Positions 1-5,923 of a DNA stretch of 5,923 nucleotides are shown in pieces; position 1 is the stretch's first letter; the number at the start of each line of letters is the position of its first letter. The position numbers and the translations under genes are program-made. Source of the DNA: Bordetella parapertussis (GTDB lineage: Bacteria > Pseudomonadota > Gammaproteobacteria > Burkholderiales > Burkholderiaceae_B); assembly GCA_943331855.1 (NCBI GenBank), contig CALQNE010000225.1, forward strand, positions 1 to 5,923, given 5' to 3'. Below the pieces are notes generated by a model. The model ran no database searches and had not been told where the DNA came from. It worked only from the letters and a program-made list of their open reading frames with translations.

Positions 1-1104
1 GATGGCGTTTTAGAGGTCTTACCCGACGGGTTTGGCTTTTTACGCTCGCCCGATACCTCGTATCTGGCCAGTACCGACGATATTTATATTTCGCCTTCAC
101 AAATTCGTCGCTTTAATTTGTATACCGGCGATTCGATTGAGGGCGAAGTACGCACCCCAAAAGATGGCGAACGCTATTTTGCCTTGGTTAAAGTCGATAA
201 GGTCAATGGCTATGCGCCTGAAGCGATCAAGCATCGCATCATGTTCGAGAACCTGACCCCGCTACACCCCGATAAAGTGATGCCGCTTGAACGCGATATC
301 AAAAGCGAAGAAAATCTCACTGGTCGCATTCTTGATATTTTTGCGCCTATTGGTAAAGGCCAACGCGGTCTGATCGTCGCCAGCCCCAAGTCAGGCAAAA
401 CCGTCATGATGCAACACATTGCACATGCGATTACCGATAATTTTCCAGACGCTGTCATGATCGTGATGTTGATCGACGAGCGTCCAGAAGAGGTTACTGA
501 AATGCAGCGCACGGTGCGCGGCGAAGTTGTTGCCTCAACCTTCGACGAACCCGCTACGCGCCACGTGCAAGTAGCCGAAATGGTGATCGAACGCGCAAAA
601 CGACTGGTCGAAATGAAAAAAGACGTCGTCATCCTGCTCGATTCAATTACCCGGCTAGCCCGCGCCTACAACACCGTCGTACCTGCCTCGGGCAAAGTAT
701 TGACTGGCGGCGTCGATGCCAATGCGTTGCAACGTCCAAAGCGCTTTTTTGGCGCAGCGCGTAACCTTGAAGAAGGTGGCTCGCTCACCATCATCGGCAC
801 GGCGCTTATTGAAACTGGTAGCCGAATGGACGAAGTGATTTACGAAGAATTCAAGGGTACAGGTAACTCTGAGATTCACCTTGAGCGTCGTTTGGCTGAA
901 AAACGCGTCTACCCTGCGATTAATCTGAACAAGTCAGGTACGCGTCGTGAAGAGTTGCTGATCAAGCCCGATCTCTTGCAAAAGGTATGGGTGCTTCGCA
1001 AATTTATTCACGACATGGATGACGTCGAGTCGATGGAATTCATTCTAGATAAGATGCGCTCAACAAAGAACAACAATGAGTTCTTTGAGTTAATGAAGCG
1101 CTAA
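1..1104 (+). CDS. rho: Transcription termination factor Rho, 5'-truncated by window edge
   Basis: Rho is a homohexameric RNA-dependent ATPase and RNA-DNA helicase that terminates untranslated or C-rich transcripts in the cytoplasm. The frame is open from base 1 and ends in TAA at 1102-1104, giving 367 visible residues. They align without gaps to E. coli Rho residues 52-418 (recalled sequence), so only the N-terminal helical segment is missing. Visible in order (window residue numbers): the OB-fold RNA-binding domain with DGFGFLR (residues 9-15); Walker A SPKSGKT (128-134, Lys133 = E. coli K184); catalytic DER (159-161, Glu160 = E211); Walker B VVILLD (Asp214 = D265); Q-loop [13 protein letters not shown]-loop region around 269-289; and the arginine finger in SGTRREELL (Arg315 = R366). 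All catalytic residues are present. The TTG at 118 is internal and is not the start. Upstream control (rho is usually autoregulated through its leader) lies outside the window. It converges on the yhdP-like gene 6 bp away. Confidence 0.98.
   Translation, partial: DGVLEVLPDGFGFLRSPDTSYLASTDDIYISPSQIRRFNLYTGDSIEGEVRTPKDGERYFALVKVDKVNGYAPEAIKHRIMFENLTPLHPDKVMPLERDIKSEENLTGRILDIFAPIGKGQRGLIVASPKSGKTVMMQHIAHAITDNFPDAVMIVMLIDERPEEVTEMQRTVRGEVVASTFDEPATRHVQVAEMVIERAKRLVEMKKDVVILLDSITRLARAYNTVVPASGKVLTGGVDANALQRPKRFFGAARNLEEGGSLTIIGTALIETGSRMDEVIYEEFKGTGNSEIHLERRLAEKRVYPAINLNKSGTRREELLIKPDLLQKVWVLRKFIHDMDDVESMEFILDKMRSTKNNNEFFELMKR
1064..1087. repeat. Perfect inverted repeat at the 3' end of rho
   Basis: CAAAGAAC (1064-1071), an 8-nt spacer, then GTTCTTTG (1080-1087) form a perfect 8-bp inverted repeat inside the last codons of rho. 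Read on the minus strand it lies about 24 nt beyond the stop codon of the convergent yhdP-like gene, so the yhdP mRNA would carry it as a 3' hairpin. The stem is AT-rich (3 of 8 pairs are G-C) and no run of Us follows in either direction, so it is not a canonical intrinsic terminator. It could be a 3'-end stabiliser or simple chance. The repeat is seen directly; the function is inference. Confidence 0.45.
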
Positions 1105-1110
1105 AGAGGG

Positions 1111-4100
1111 TTAGTTACCAGGGCCTGACGGTCGACGATTTGGCGTCGACACAGGTTCGGGTGCCCCGCGTGCCTCGATCTTAGGATCATCCCAGGGCCC
1201 AGTCACCGCATATTTAACAGTCATTGCCTTTTCGATTGGATTGCGCAATAAAAACTGCGTCGCCAACGCGCTAAGACCTGCGATCGGGTTGACAGCAAAA
1301 GCCGTCGCCAGTGCGGCGCCGCTCATATCGAAGAGTGGCCGGACATCTGCCTCCATGTCCCAACGTTTTTTATCTAAATCAGAGCGGCCCGTTAACAAGA
1401 TACTGGCAATTGGACTATTGATCGTCAGATCACTGGTTTGCACAACGCCCTTGGTAATTTCAAAGTTGCCCGTCAAAGAATTCCAGGGGAAGCCGTCTTT
1501 AAACTCGTTGTCAGGGCGAAAGTTAAAACTGAGTAACCTTTGCAGGGACTGAAGCGACAATAACTCTAAGAGTCGAGCGCTACGCGAGTTCACGTGCTCA
1601 AACACCCCTTGCTTTAGTGCAACCTTAGCTGAACCACTTAAACCCTGATAGCTATACGTCCAGGGAAAATTCACCCAATCAATTTGCGCTTCGAGACGAC
1701 CCTGACCGCCCTTGACTCGATCTGGATGTCCCATCTGGGCAGAGAAGCGGCCCAGATCACTCACTGTCACCTCGGCGTTTAAACGAACACCCCGTGTAGG
1801 CCCTTTCAAACGCCACTGCCCCGAGGCGACCGTTGTGGCATACGGATTTTGGATGTCTAGTTGCTCTATTGTCCAGAGCTCATGGCGCTGCTGATTTGCA
1901 CCTACTAAACGTACCTTGCCGAGTTGACTGCCAAAGAGTGTGAAGTCATCAATCGTGAGATCGATGGCAGGAATATCCGACCACTGATGCTTCTCAATCA
2001 CATCTATTTTGAGTGCTTCGGTTTCACCCGTATCGGCTGCACCCAAGGTGAGCTTTGAAAATTTTGCAGTAACCCGCCCATCTAGCGCACCTGCAGCGGC
2101 GCGCCAAGTGGCCACCCCTTCTGTTTCTTTCGAGGTGATTCGGCTCGACCACTCATCGGGCTTGGTCTGCGTCAGCGACACATCGAGCGCTGTAAAACTC
2201 AAGTCGGCCCACACAAAGTGGGGAGAACGCAATCGGACATTGTTTAAACGCGGAAACACCCGCATGCTTTCTGCCGAGGTACGTTTGGGTTCATTGGTCA
2301 CTTGCTCGAATAGAGCGCTCCAATCCTCGAAGTCAATTTTGTTGAGCGTTAGATCAAGGGCGACGCCGCTGGCCGGTAATTGTGCGGGCGCACCCATCGT
2401 AATCGCGGCGCGTGAAAAAAATGGAACTGGCCGCGCGGCCGCCGCCCGTTCAAAACGACCGTTGATGAGCTGACCTGCACTAAATGACAGCGTGTGGCGA
2501 AAATCATTTTTAACTGGCGATGCTAACCAACGAACGTTTAGAGCAAGACGATCTTGAGCGGTCTTACCCAGCGGTGCAGGCAAGTTCACAGCAAGCCCCT
2601 CGAGCGTGGAATTCAGCACCGCCTCGTAGCCTTTGTCTTTAGTCGGCGCCAGTTGTAGCTTGTAGCGACTTTGACCACTTAAGGGCAGCAGCGCCCTGGC
2701 ACCTGCGAACTCGTTTAACGCCGCAATTGTCAACAAGCCTTCAGCCTGAAGGTTGAAGACTTCGGGAGTCCAGCCGCCTTGCACGCGCGACTCGCCCCCC
2801 AAAAATTGAATAGTGAGATTATCTGTACGCACGGCTTGATCGGTGAACTCGATGACACCACGCATGTTTTCAAGAGAGGGAGCCTCGTGCCCCAAGCGGA
2901 TAGTGGCACCCGAAACGTTTACTCGCCCCTGAAAACGGGGCGCTTCATCCGTGTCGAGTTTGAGCTGAATCGCTAGGGGTACGGTCAACGCACCGACGGC
3001 CTCAAGACCTTCAAGTGCAGGCTTGATCGCGCCTGGAAGCGGCGCCTGACGCAGCACCGTCAGATAATCTCTGGCCTGACCATCCAACACCGCATCAATC
3101 TTCAACAGGGGTTGCGACATCAAATTAGCAATTGATACTTGCATTTTGCTGACGTCAATGCGCGCACCGCTGATATCGATGAGTGCCGCGCGCTCTGCCT
3201 GCAGGTTCAACGAGAACTGATCAACCGTCATTTTGCCCTGCGCTTGAGTCAACTGGGGCCAGTTCGGCTCGCCCGGACCGCTTGGATCGTAAACCACGGA
3301 CATCCCACGGTACTGCCCCTCGAAGCGCAACACGCCGGTGTCACCGGGCTGATCAAACGGAAAATGTTCGAGATCGCCTTTCAAGGTCACTGCGGTTTGT
3401 ATCAGCTCACCCTGGGTCATGGCCCTACGCAAAAACGTACGGACATCGGAGGGCGCCGAAGTCGTAAGGTATTGGTGCAACTTATTTACGGGCGCTTTCG
3501 AAATCATGCCGGTCAGATTAATCCGACCTAATTTTGTGGCTTGATCAGACACCCACGACCCCTGCAGTTGGGCTGCGAGCTCAGGCGACTTCAAGTCTAG
3601 CTGCGCCGAATCAATCGATAGCTCGCCTGTTGAAGTCTTAAAAATTTTTGCGCGTGCTGTGACATCACCGAGGTTAAGCTCAGAGGGCGCGAACAAGTCG
3701 CTATCAATCTTGAGCTCGGAGGTTGTGGCGCTGAAGGCGAGGCCTTGCTGATTTGCGCTACGACCAAGTAGGGGCCAGCGCGCATCTGGCAACAGATCTG
3801 CCAGCCAACCGGTTAAGCGCATTTGTCCGGTCTGTGCAAACAATGCTGCCTTCTCATTTACAGCAAGTGGTAACGCGATCCTTTTTCCAGAGATCTCTAA
3901 GACTGTTTGGCCCAACAAGCCTTGCTGAACATCAATCCAAACTCGTGCGGCGATCACGCCAGAGACTTCTGGCAAATCAACCCAGGGGGCCAACTCACCA
4001 AGCTGTATTTCTTGAACTTCTAGGTAAATTTCGGCTTCGCGTTTTGGATTAGGCGCAAGCTGAGTGAGGCTATTTTCAGTTTTCGCCACCAGTTCAATTC

Positions 4101-4734
4101 GTCGGCCGACGGACTCTGGCAAAGAAGCGACCAGTCGAAGCTCGTGGCGAAACAAACTGTTGGTCAAGCTCAAATCAATCTGCGACAGGTTTAACACTGG
4201 AGCCTGCCGCAATTGATCCGTCCAGCGAAGCTGCGCTTGACGGATAAAGATTTCGCCTTGATCCAACAACCAACGTACCGCGAGCGTGTCGCGATCGAGT
4301 TTGAGCTGTTCATTTGAATGGGCAACGAGGCGATGACCTGCAACCGATATCGCTCCATCAGGATGGCGAGTCGCTGCAAGATCAACGCCGTTGACCTCGA
4401 GGCGTGTCAGGCGAAGATCGAACTCAAGCAAACTTCTCCAGGAAACTATCGCAAAGGCGTCAGGAACTTGGATTAAGACAGCGCCATCCGACTCATGAAT
4501 CGAAAGTTGCCGAACCGACAGGGTCGGATTTAAACCGGACCACTCTGCGGAAATCTCTTCAATCGAAACTTTGGATCCTACCGCCTGAGATAGGTGTTGT
4601 TCGACCAGAGGTCGCCATTCATTAATTCGGGGTAGCACCCAATAACGCACCGTCAACATCGTCGCCGCAGCCGTAAAATACAGCAGCAGCAGGCTTATCA
4701 GAACGAAGCGTAGTAAGTGTTTAACAGGTCGCAA
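1111..4734 (-). CDS. yhdP: YhdP/TIGR02099-family AsmA-like envelope protein
   Basis: This 1207-residue protein belongs to the YhdP group of AsmA-like proteins. In E. coli, YhdP works with TamB and YdbH to move phospholipids from inner to outer membrane as a long periplasmic beta-groove bridge. N-terminal residues 1-6 are basic, residues about 7-28 are one hydrophobic membrane anchor, and the rest should be periplasmic. The segment RVWIDVQ and its surroundings, and many alternating hydrophobic/polar stretches, fit repeated beta-strands. The family C-terminal signature is clear: LLELLSLQSL near residue 1055, DGFPWNSLTGNF near 1080, a hydrophobic segment at about 1138-1163, and VTGPWDDP near 1177, followed by a Pro-rich tail. 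E. coli YhdP is about 1266 residues, so this is full length. The start is TTG at 4734-4732: it is the only ATG/GTG/TTG codon between the in-frame upstream stop and the membrane segment, and it gives a family-like N-terminus. No clear Shine-Dalgarno precedes it. It is divergent from glnE and convergent with rho. The family is certain; transport function is inferred from homologues. Confidence 0.93.
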   Translation of the reverse strand: MRPVKHLLRFVLISLLLLYFTAAATMLTVRYWVLPRINEWRPLVEQHLSQAVGSKVSIEEISAEWSGLNPTLSVRQLSIHESDGAVLIQVPDAFAIVSWRSLLEFDLRLTRLEVNGVDLAATRHPDGAISVAGHRLVAHSNEQLKLDRDTLAVRWLLDQGEIFIRQAQLRWTDQLRQAPVLNLSQIDLSLTNSLFRHELRLVASLPESVGRRIELVAKTENSLTQLAPNPKREAEIYLEVQEIQLGELAPWVDLPEVSGVIAARVWIDVQQGLLGQTVLEISGKRIALPLAVNEKAALFAQTGQMRLTGWLADLLPDARWPLLGRSANQQGLAFSATTSELKIDSDLFAPSELNLGDVTARAKIFKTSTGELSIDSAQLDLKSPELAAQLQGSWVSDQATKLGRINLTGMISKAPVNKLHQYLTTSAPSDVRTFLRRAMTQGELIQTAVTLKGDLEHFPFDQPGDTGVLRFEGQYRGMSVVYDPSGPGEPNWPQLTQAQGKMTVDQFSLNLQAERAALIDISGARIDVSKMQVSIANLMSQPLLKIDAVLDGQARDYLTVLRQAPLPGAIKPALEGLEAVGALTVPLAIQLKLDTDEAPRFQGRVNVSGATIRLGHEAPSLENMRGVIEFTDQAVRTDNLTIQFLGGESRVQGGWTPEVFNLQAEGLLTIAALNEFAGARALLPLSGQSRYKLQLAPTKDKGYEAVLNSTLEGLAVNLPAPLGKTAQDRLALNVRWLASPVKNDFRHTLSFSAGQLINGRFERAAAARPVPFFSRAAITMGAPAQLPASGVALDLTLNKIDFEDWSALFEQVTNEPKRTSAESMRVFPRLNNVRLRSPHFVWADLSFTALDVSLTQTKPDEWSSRITSKETEGVATWRAAAGALDGRVTAKFSKLTLGAADTGETEALKIDVIEKHQWSDIPAIDLTIDDFTLFGSQLGKVRLVGANQQRHELWTIEQLDIQNPYATTVASGQWRLKGPTRGVRLNAEVTVSDLGRFSAQMGHPDRVKGGQGRLEAQIDWVNFPWTYSYQGLSGSAKVALKQGVFEHVNSRSARLLELLSLQSLQRLLSFNFRPDNEFKDGFPWNSLTGNFEITKGVVQTSDLTINSPIASILLTGRSDLDKKRWDMEADVRPLFDMSGAALATAFAVNPIAGLSALATQFLLRNPIEKAMTVKYAVTGPWDDPKIEARGAPEPVSTPNRRPSGPGN
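1131..1150. repeat. Perfect inverted repeat downstream of rho stop
   Basis: GTCGACG (1131-1137), a 6-nt spacer ATTTGG, then CGTCGAC (1144-1150) form a perfect, GC-rich 7-bp inverted repeat. It lies 27 nt after the rho stop codon and inside the last codons of the convergent yhdP-like gene, where it encodes part of the low-complexity Pro/Arg/Ser tail. A rho transcript reading past its stop would carry this hairpin. No T-run follows on the + strand (the next bases are ACAGGTTCGG), so it is not a standard intrinsic terminator. It could instead be a boundary against 3' exonucleases. The function is inference. Confidence 0.5.
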
Positions 4735-4755
4735 AACGGCAGAATTGAAATATTT

Positions 4756-4784
4756 TTGTTAAGTCACATTCTATAGGGTATTGT
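4756..4784 (+). promoter_or_regulatory. Candidate sigma-70 promoter for glnE
   Basis: TTGTTA (4756-4761) matches the -35 consensus at 4 of 6 positions, and TATTGT (4779-4784) matches the -10 at 4 of 6, with a 17-bp spacer. Transcription would begin near 4791, giving a leader of about 57 nt to the ATG of glnE. A better -35 hexamer, TTGAAA (4745-4750, 5 of 6), lies upstream but has no well-spaced -10 partner of quality. This is a by-eye match in AT-rich DNA, supported mainly by position. Confidence 0.3.
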
Positions 4785-4797
4785 TCAAGCTTGTAAC
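4768..4797 (-). promoter_or_regulatory. Candidate sigma-70 promoter for the yhdP-like gene
   Basis: On the minus strand, GTTACA (4797-4792, 4 of 6 matches to the -35) and TAGAAT (4773-4768, 5 of 6 matches to the -10) are separated by 18 bp. Transcription would begin near 4760, giving a leader of about 25 nt before the TTG start. The leader is A/T-rich and lacks a visible Shine-Dalgarno. The site overlaps the candidate glnE promoter on the other strand, so the two polymerases would compete if both are real. Confidence 0.3.
4783..4797. promoter_or_regulatory. Near-palindrome in the divergent promoter region, possible operator
   Basis: GTTCAAGCTTGTAAC reads as a palindrome, CAAGCTTG, flanked by GTT and AAC with one extra T on the right arm. 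It overlaps the candidate -10 for glnE and the candidate -35 for the yhdP-like gene, which is where a regulator of the divergent pair could sit. It matches no operator I can name. A 10-15 bp near-palindrome can also arise by chance. Confidence 0.2.
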
Positions 4798-4847
4798 CTA
4801 CTTGGCTAGGGCGACTTTCATTCTTGGATCGCAGCACCACTCAAAGC

Positions 4848-5923
4848 ATGCCTAATCTTGAATTTTCGTCTGCGTTAGTCTGGTCTGGGGCCTTACGTCG
4901 CCTATCTGTCGGTGACCCTGACTTTGCGCAATGGCTCGAGCAAGAGTATTTAAGTCCGGTCACCACTGAGCGCCTGCACCAGTGGTTTACAGAGCTCGCG
5001 CAAGCTCCGATTGGCAGTGCCGTGCTCGATCTGCCAACGTGTCGCCGCGTATTACGCGCGCTGCGAAAAAGAACCTTTTTTTTACTGATGGTGCGCGATC
5101 TGGGCGGTCTGGCCTCGCTAGAAGAGGTGGTTGGCGCCATGACGACCTTGGCAGACCGCTGCGTTGAACAGGCTTATCGAACGATTATGCACGACCTTGT
5201 GGCCATCCATGGCAAGCCTATGGACGCCATGACGGGTCGCTCACAAGAAATGCTCATTATTGGAATGGGAAAACTCGGTGGTGCAGAGCTTAACGTCTCG
5301 TCAGACATTGACTTGGTCATGCTCTACCCTGAAGAAGGTGAAACCGAAGGGCCAAGACCGTTAAGTTATCACGAGTTCTATGGCCGCCTCACCCGACGCA
5401 TGATGCCTGTTTTATCAGAACTTGATGCCCACGGGCAGGTCTTCAGAACCGATCTACGCTTACGTCCAGACGGCGACTCAGGACCCTTGGCCTGGAGCCT
5501 GGATGCCTTCGAACAGTATTTGTTTACGCAAGGCCGCGAGTGGGAACGCTATGCCTGGCTCAAAGCGCGGGTCATTCCAGCTCGGGCCTTTGATGATAGC
5601 GATGCGATCGCCCACGTGCAGCAATTCGAAAGTCTGCGTCAACCTTTTGTCTATCGAAAATATTTTGACTTTGATACCCTGGCTGCGCTGCGTACGCTCA
5701 GAGAGCGTATTCGTCTTGATCTGCAACAAAAATCGCTCATGCGCCCTGGGCTCGATACGCAACGCAACATTAAGCTTGGCGAAGGCGGTATCAGAGAAAT
5801 CGAGTTTGTCGTTCAGCTTTCTCAGCTGATCAAAGGCGGGAGAATGCCTGCCCTTCAGCAACGCGGCCTACTCAGCGCGCTGGAAGCACAAACGAAGGCA
5901 GGTTTAATTCCGATTTCGACTGC
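4848..5923 (+). CDS. glnE: Glutamine synthetase adenylyltransferase/adenylyl-removing enzyme GlnE, 3'-truncated by window edge
   Basis: GlnE adenylylates glutamine synthetase on a tyrosine when nitrogen is plentiful and removes AMP by phosphorolysis when it is scarce. PII protein and glutamine control it. The frame stays open to base 5923 without a stop, giving 358 codons plus two bases. E. coli GlnE has 946 residues, so this is most of the N-terminal adenylyl-removing half. Visible signatures: [11 protein letters not shown] (139-149) followed by SSDID (151-155), where Asp153 and Asp155 match the metal-binding pair D173/D175 of E. coli; [14 protein letters not shown] (204-217); [14 protein letters not shown] (228-241); [12 protein letters not shown]; and [13 protein letters not shown] (308-320), all collinear with E. 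coli. The ATG at 4848 is chosen because it places the WSGALRR stretch about 12 residues in, as I recall for related proteins. An in-frame TTG at 4824 is the only other candidate before the upstream stop at 4794. Neither has a strong Shine-Dalgarno. It is divergent from the yhdP-like gene. Confidence 0.97.
   Translation, partial: MPNLEFSSALVWSGALRRLSVGDPDFAQWLEQEYLSPVTTERLHQWFTELAQAPIGSAVLDLPTCRRVLRALRKRTFFLLMVRDLGGLASLEEVVGAMTTLADRCVEQAYRTIMHDLVAIHGKPMDAMTGRSQEMLIIGMGKLGGAELNVSSDIDLVMLYPEEGETEGPRPLSYHEFYGRLTRRMMPVLSELDAHGQVFRTDLRLRPDGDSGPLAWSLDAFEQYLFTQGREWERYAWLKARVIPARAFDDSDAIAHVQQFESLRQPFVYRKYFDFDTLAALRTLRERIRLDLQQKSLMRPGLDTQRNIKLGEGGIREIEFVVQLSQLIKGGRMPALQQRGLLSALEAQTKAGLIPIST

Larger units (their letters stand above)
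4735..4847. promoter_or_regulatory. Divergent intergenic region between yhdP-like gene and glnE
   Basis: This 113-bp gap separates the TTG start of the yhdP-like gene (minus strand) from the ATG start of glnE (plus strand). Because the genes diverge, both sets of 5' signals should lie here unless promoters sit inside the neighbouring coding regions. The half next to yhdP (about 4741-4800) is AT-rich compared with the flanking genes, as expected for promoter DNA. No tRNA, small ORF, riboswitch-like fold or sigma-54 type GG-N10-GC element was recognised by eye. Neither start is preceded by a good Shine-Dalgarno sequence. Confidence 0.7.

Noticed and set aside
210..632. A 140-codon open frame antisense to rho
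   Set aside because: It is the shadow of the strongly conserved ATPase domain of Rho. The Ser/Arg/Thr-rich translation resembles no protein I know.
2009..2473. A 154-codon open frame on the plus strand opposite the yhdP-like gene
   Set aside because: It lies wholly antisense to a well-supported coding region, its translation is rich in Ser, Arg and Ala as expected from a complementary frame, and no family resemblance or ribosome binding site is visible. The other plus-strand frames in 1241-4625 are rejected for the same reason.
5076..5084. A run of eight Ts followed by A in glnE, containing a U UUU UUA slippery heptamer in the correct phase for -1 frameshifting
   Set aside because: A -1 shift runs into a stop after about 28 codons, no stimulatory hairpin is evident just downstream, and the codons simply encode Phe-Phe-Leu in a conserved hydrophobic segment.
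4841..5140. A 99-codon minus-strand frame overlapping the glnE start, which could have been the first gene upstream of yhdP
   Set aside because: It is antisense to glnE codons, has a low-complexity Ser/Arg composition and no recognisable domain. The glnE frame carries the family signatures.
5478..5861. A 127-codon open frame antisense to glnE
   Set aside because: It overlaps the conserved GREWERYA and GGIREIEF motif region of glnE on the other strand. Selection on glnE explains the openness.
1..5923. Possible undescribed system, mobile element, CRISPR or RNA gene
   Set aside because: All but about 120 bases are covered by three well-known core genes. No direct repeats, terminal inverted repeats, integrase or transposase fragments, tRNA-like folds or spaced repeats were seen on either strand.

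Overview
The window is a piece of ordinary proteobacterial chromosome holding three core genes and no accessory DNA. Rho carries the sequence signature of betaproteobacterial (Burkholderiales-like) Rho proteins, for example the [18 protein letters not shown] and [15 protein letters not shown] stretches. The YhdP-type and GlnE proteins agree with that placement. Base composition looks moderate, roughly balanced or slightly GC-rich. I cannot name the genus from sequence alone.

Layout: (1) Bases 1-1104, + strand: rho, the transcription termination factor, cut by the window edge. It lacks about 51 N-terminal residues relative to E. coli Rho, and the rest is collinear and intact. (2) Bases 1111-4734, - strand: a 1207-residue AsmA-like envelope protein of the YhdP/TIGR02099 family, convergent with rho and separated from it by only 6 bp. 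It starts at a TTG codon. (3) Bases 4735-4847: a 113-bp divergent intergenic region that must hold the 5' signals of both flanking genes. Weak, overlapping promoter-like hexamers and a HindIII-centred near-palindrome are visible. (4) Bases 4848-5923, + strand: the N-terminal 358 residues of glnE, the bifunctional glutamine synthetase adenylyltransferase/adenylyl-removing enzyme. It runs open off the right edge.

The three genes do not form a pathway. Rho acts in global transcription termination, YhdP in envelope phospholipid traffic and GlnE in nitrogen control. The glnE/yhdP divergent pair is, from memory, a common neighbourhood in Burkholderiales. The direct convergence of yhdP on rho is less familiar to me and may mark a lineage-specific rearrangement.

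I found no RNA gene, CRISPR array, insertion sequence, prophage piece or riboswitch, and no undescribed system. The points worth a second look are modest: the rho/yhdP convergent junction, where an inverted repeat lies just inside each gene's 3' end and no U-tract terminator is visible; translation starts of yhdP and glnE without evident Shine-Dalgarno sequences; and the compact shared promoter region.
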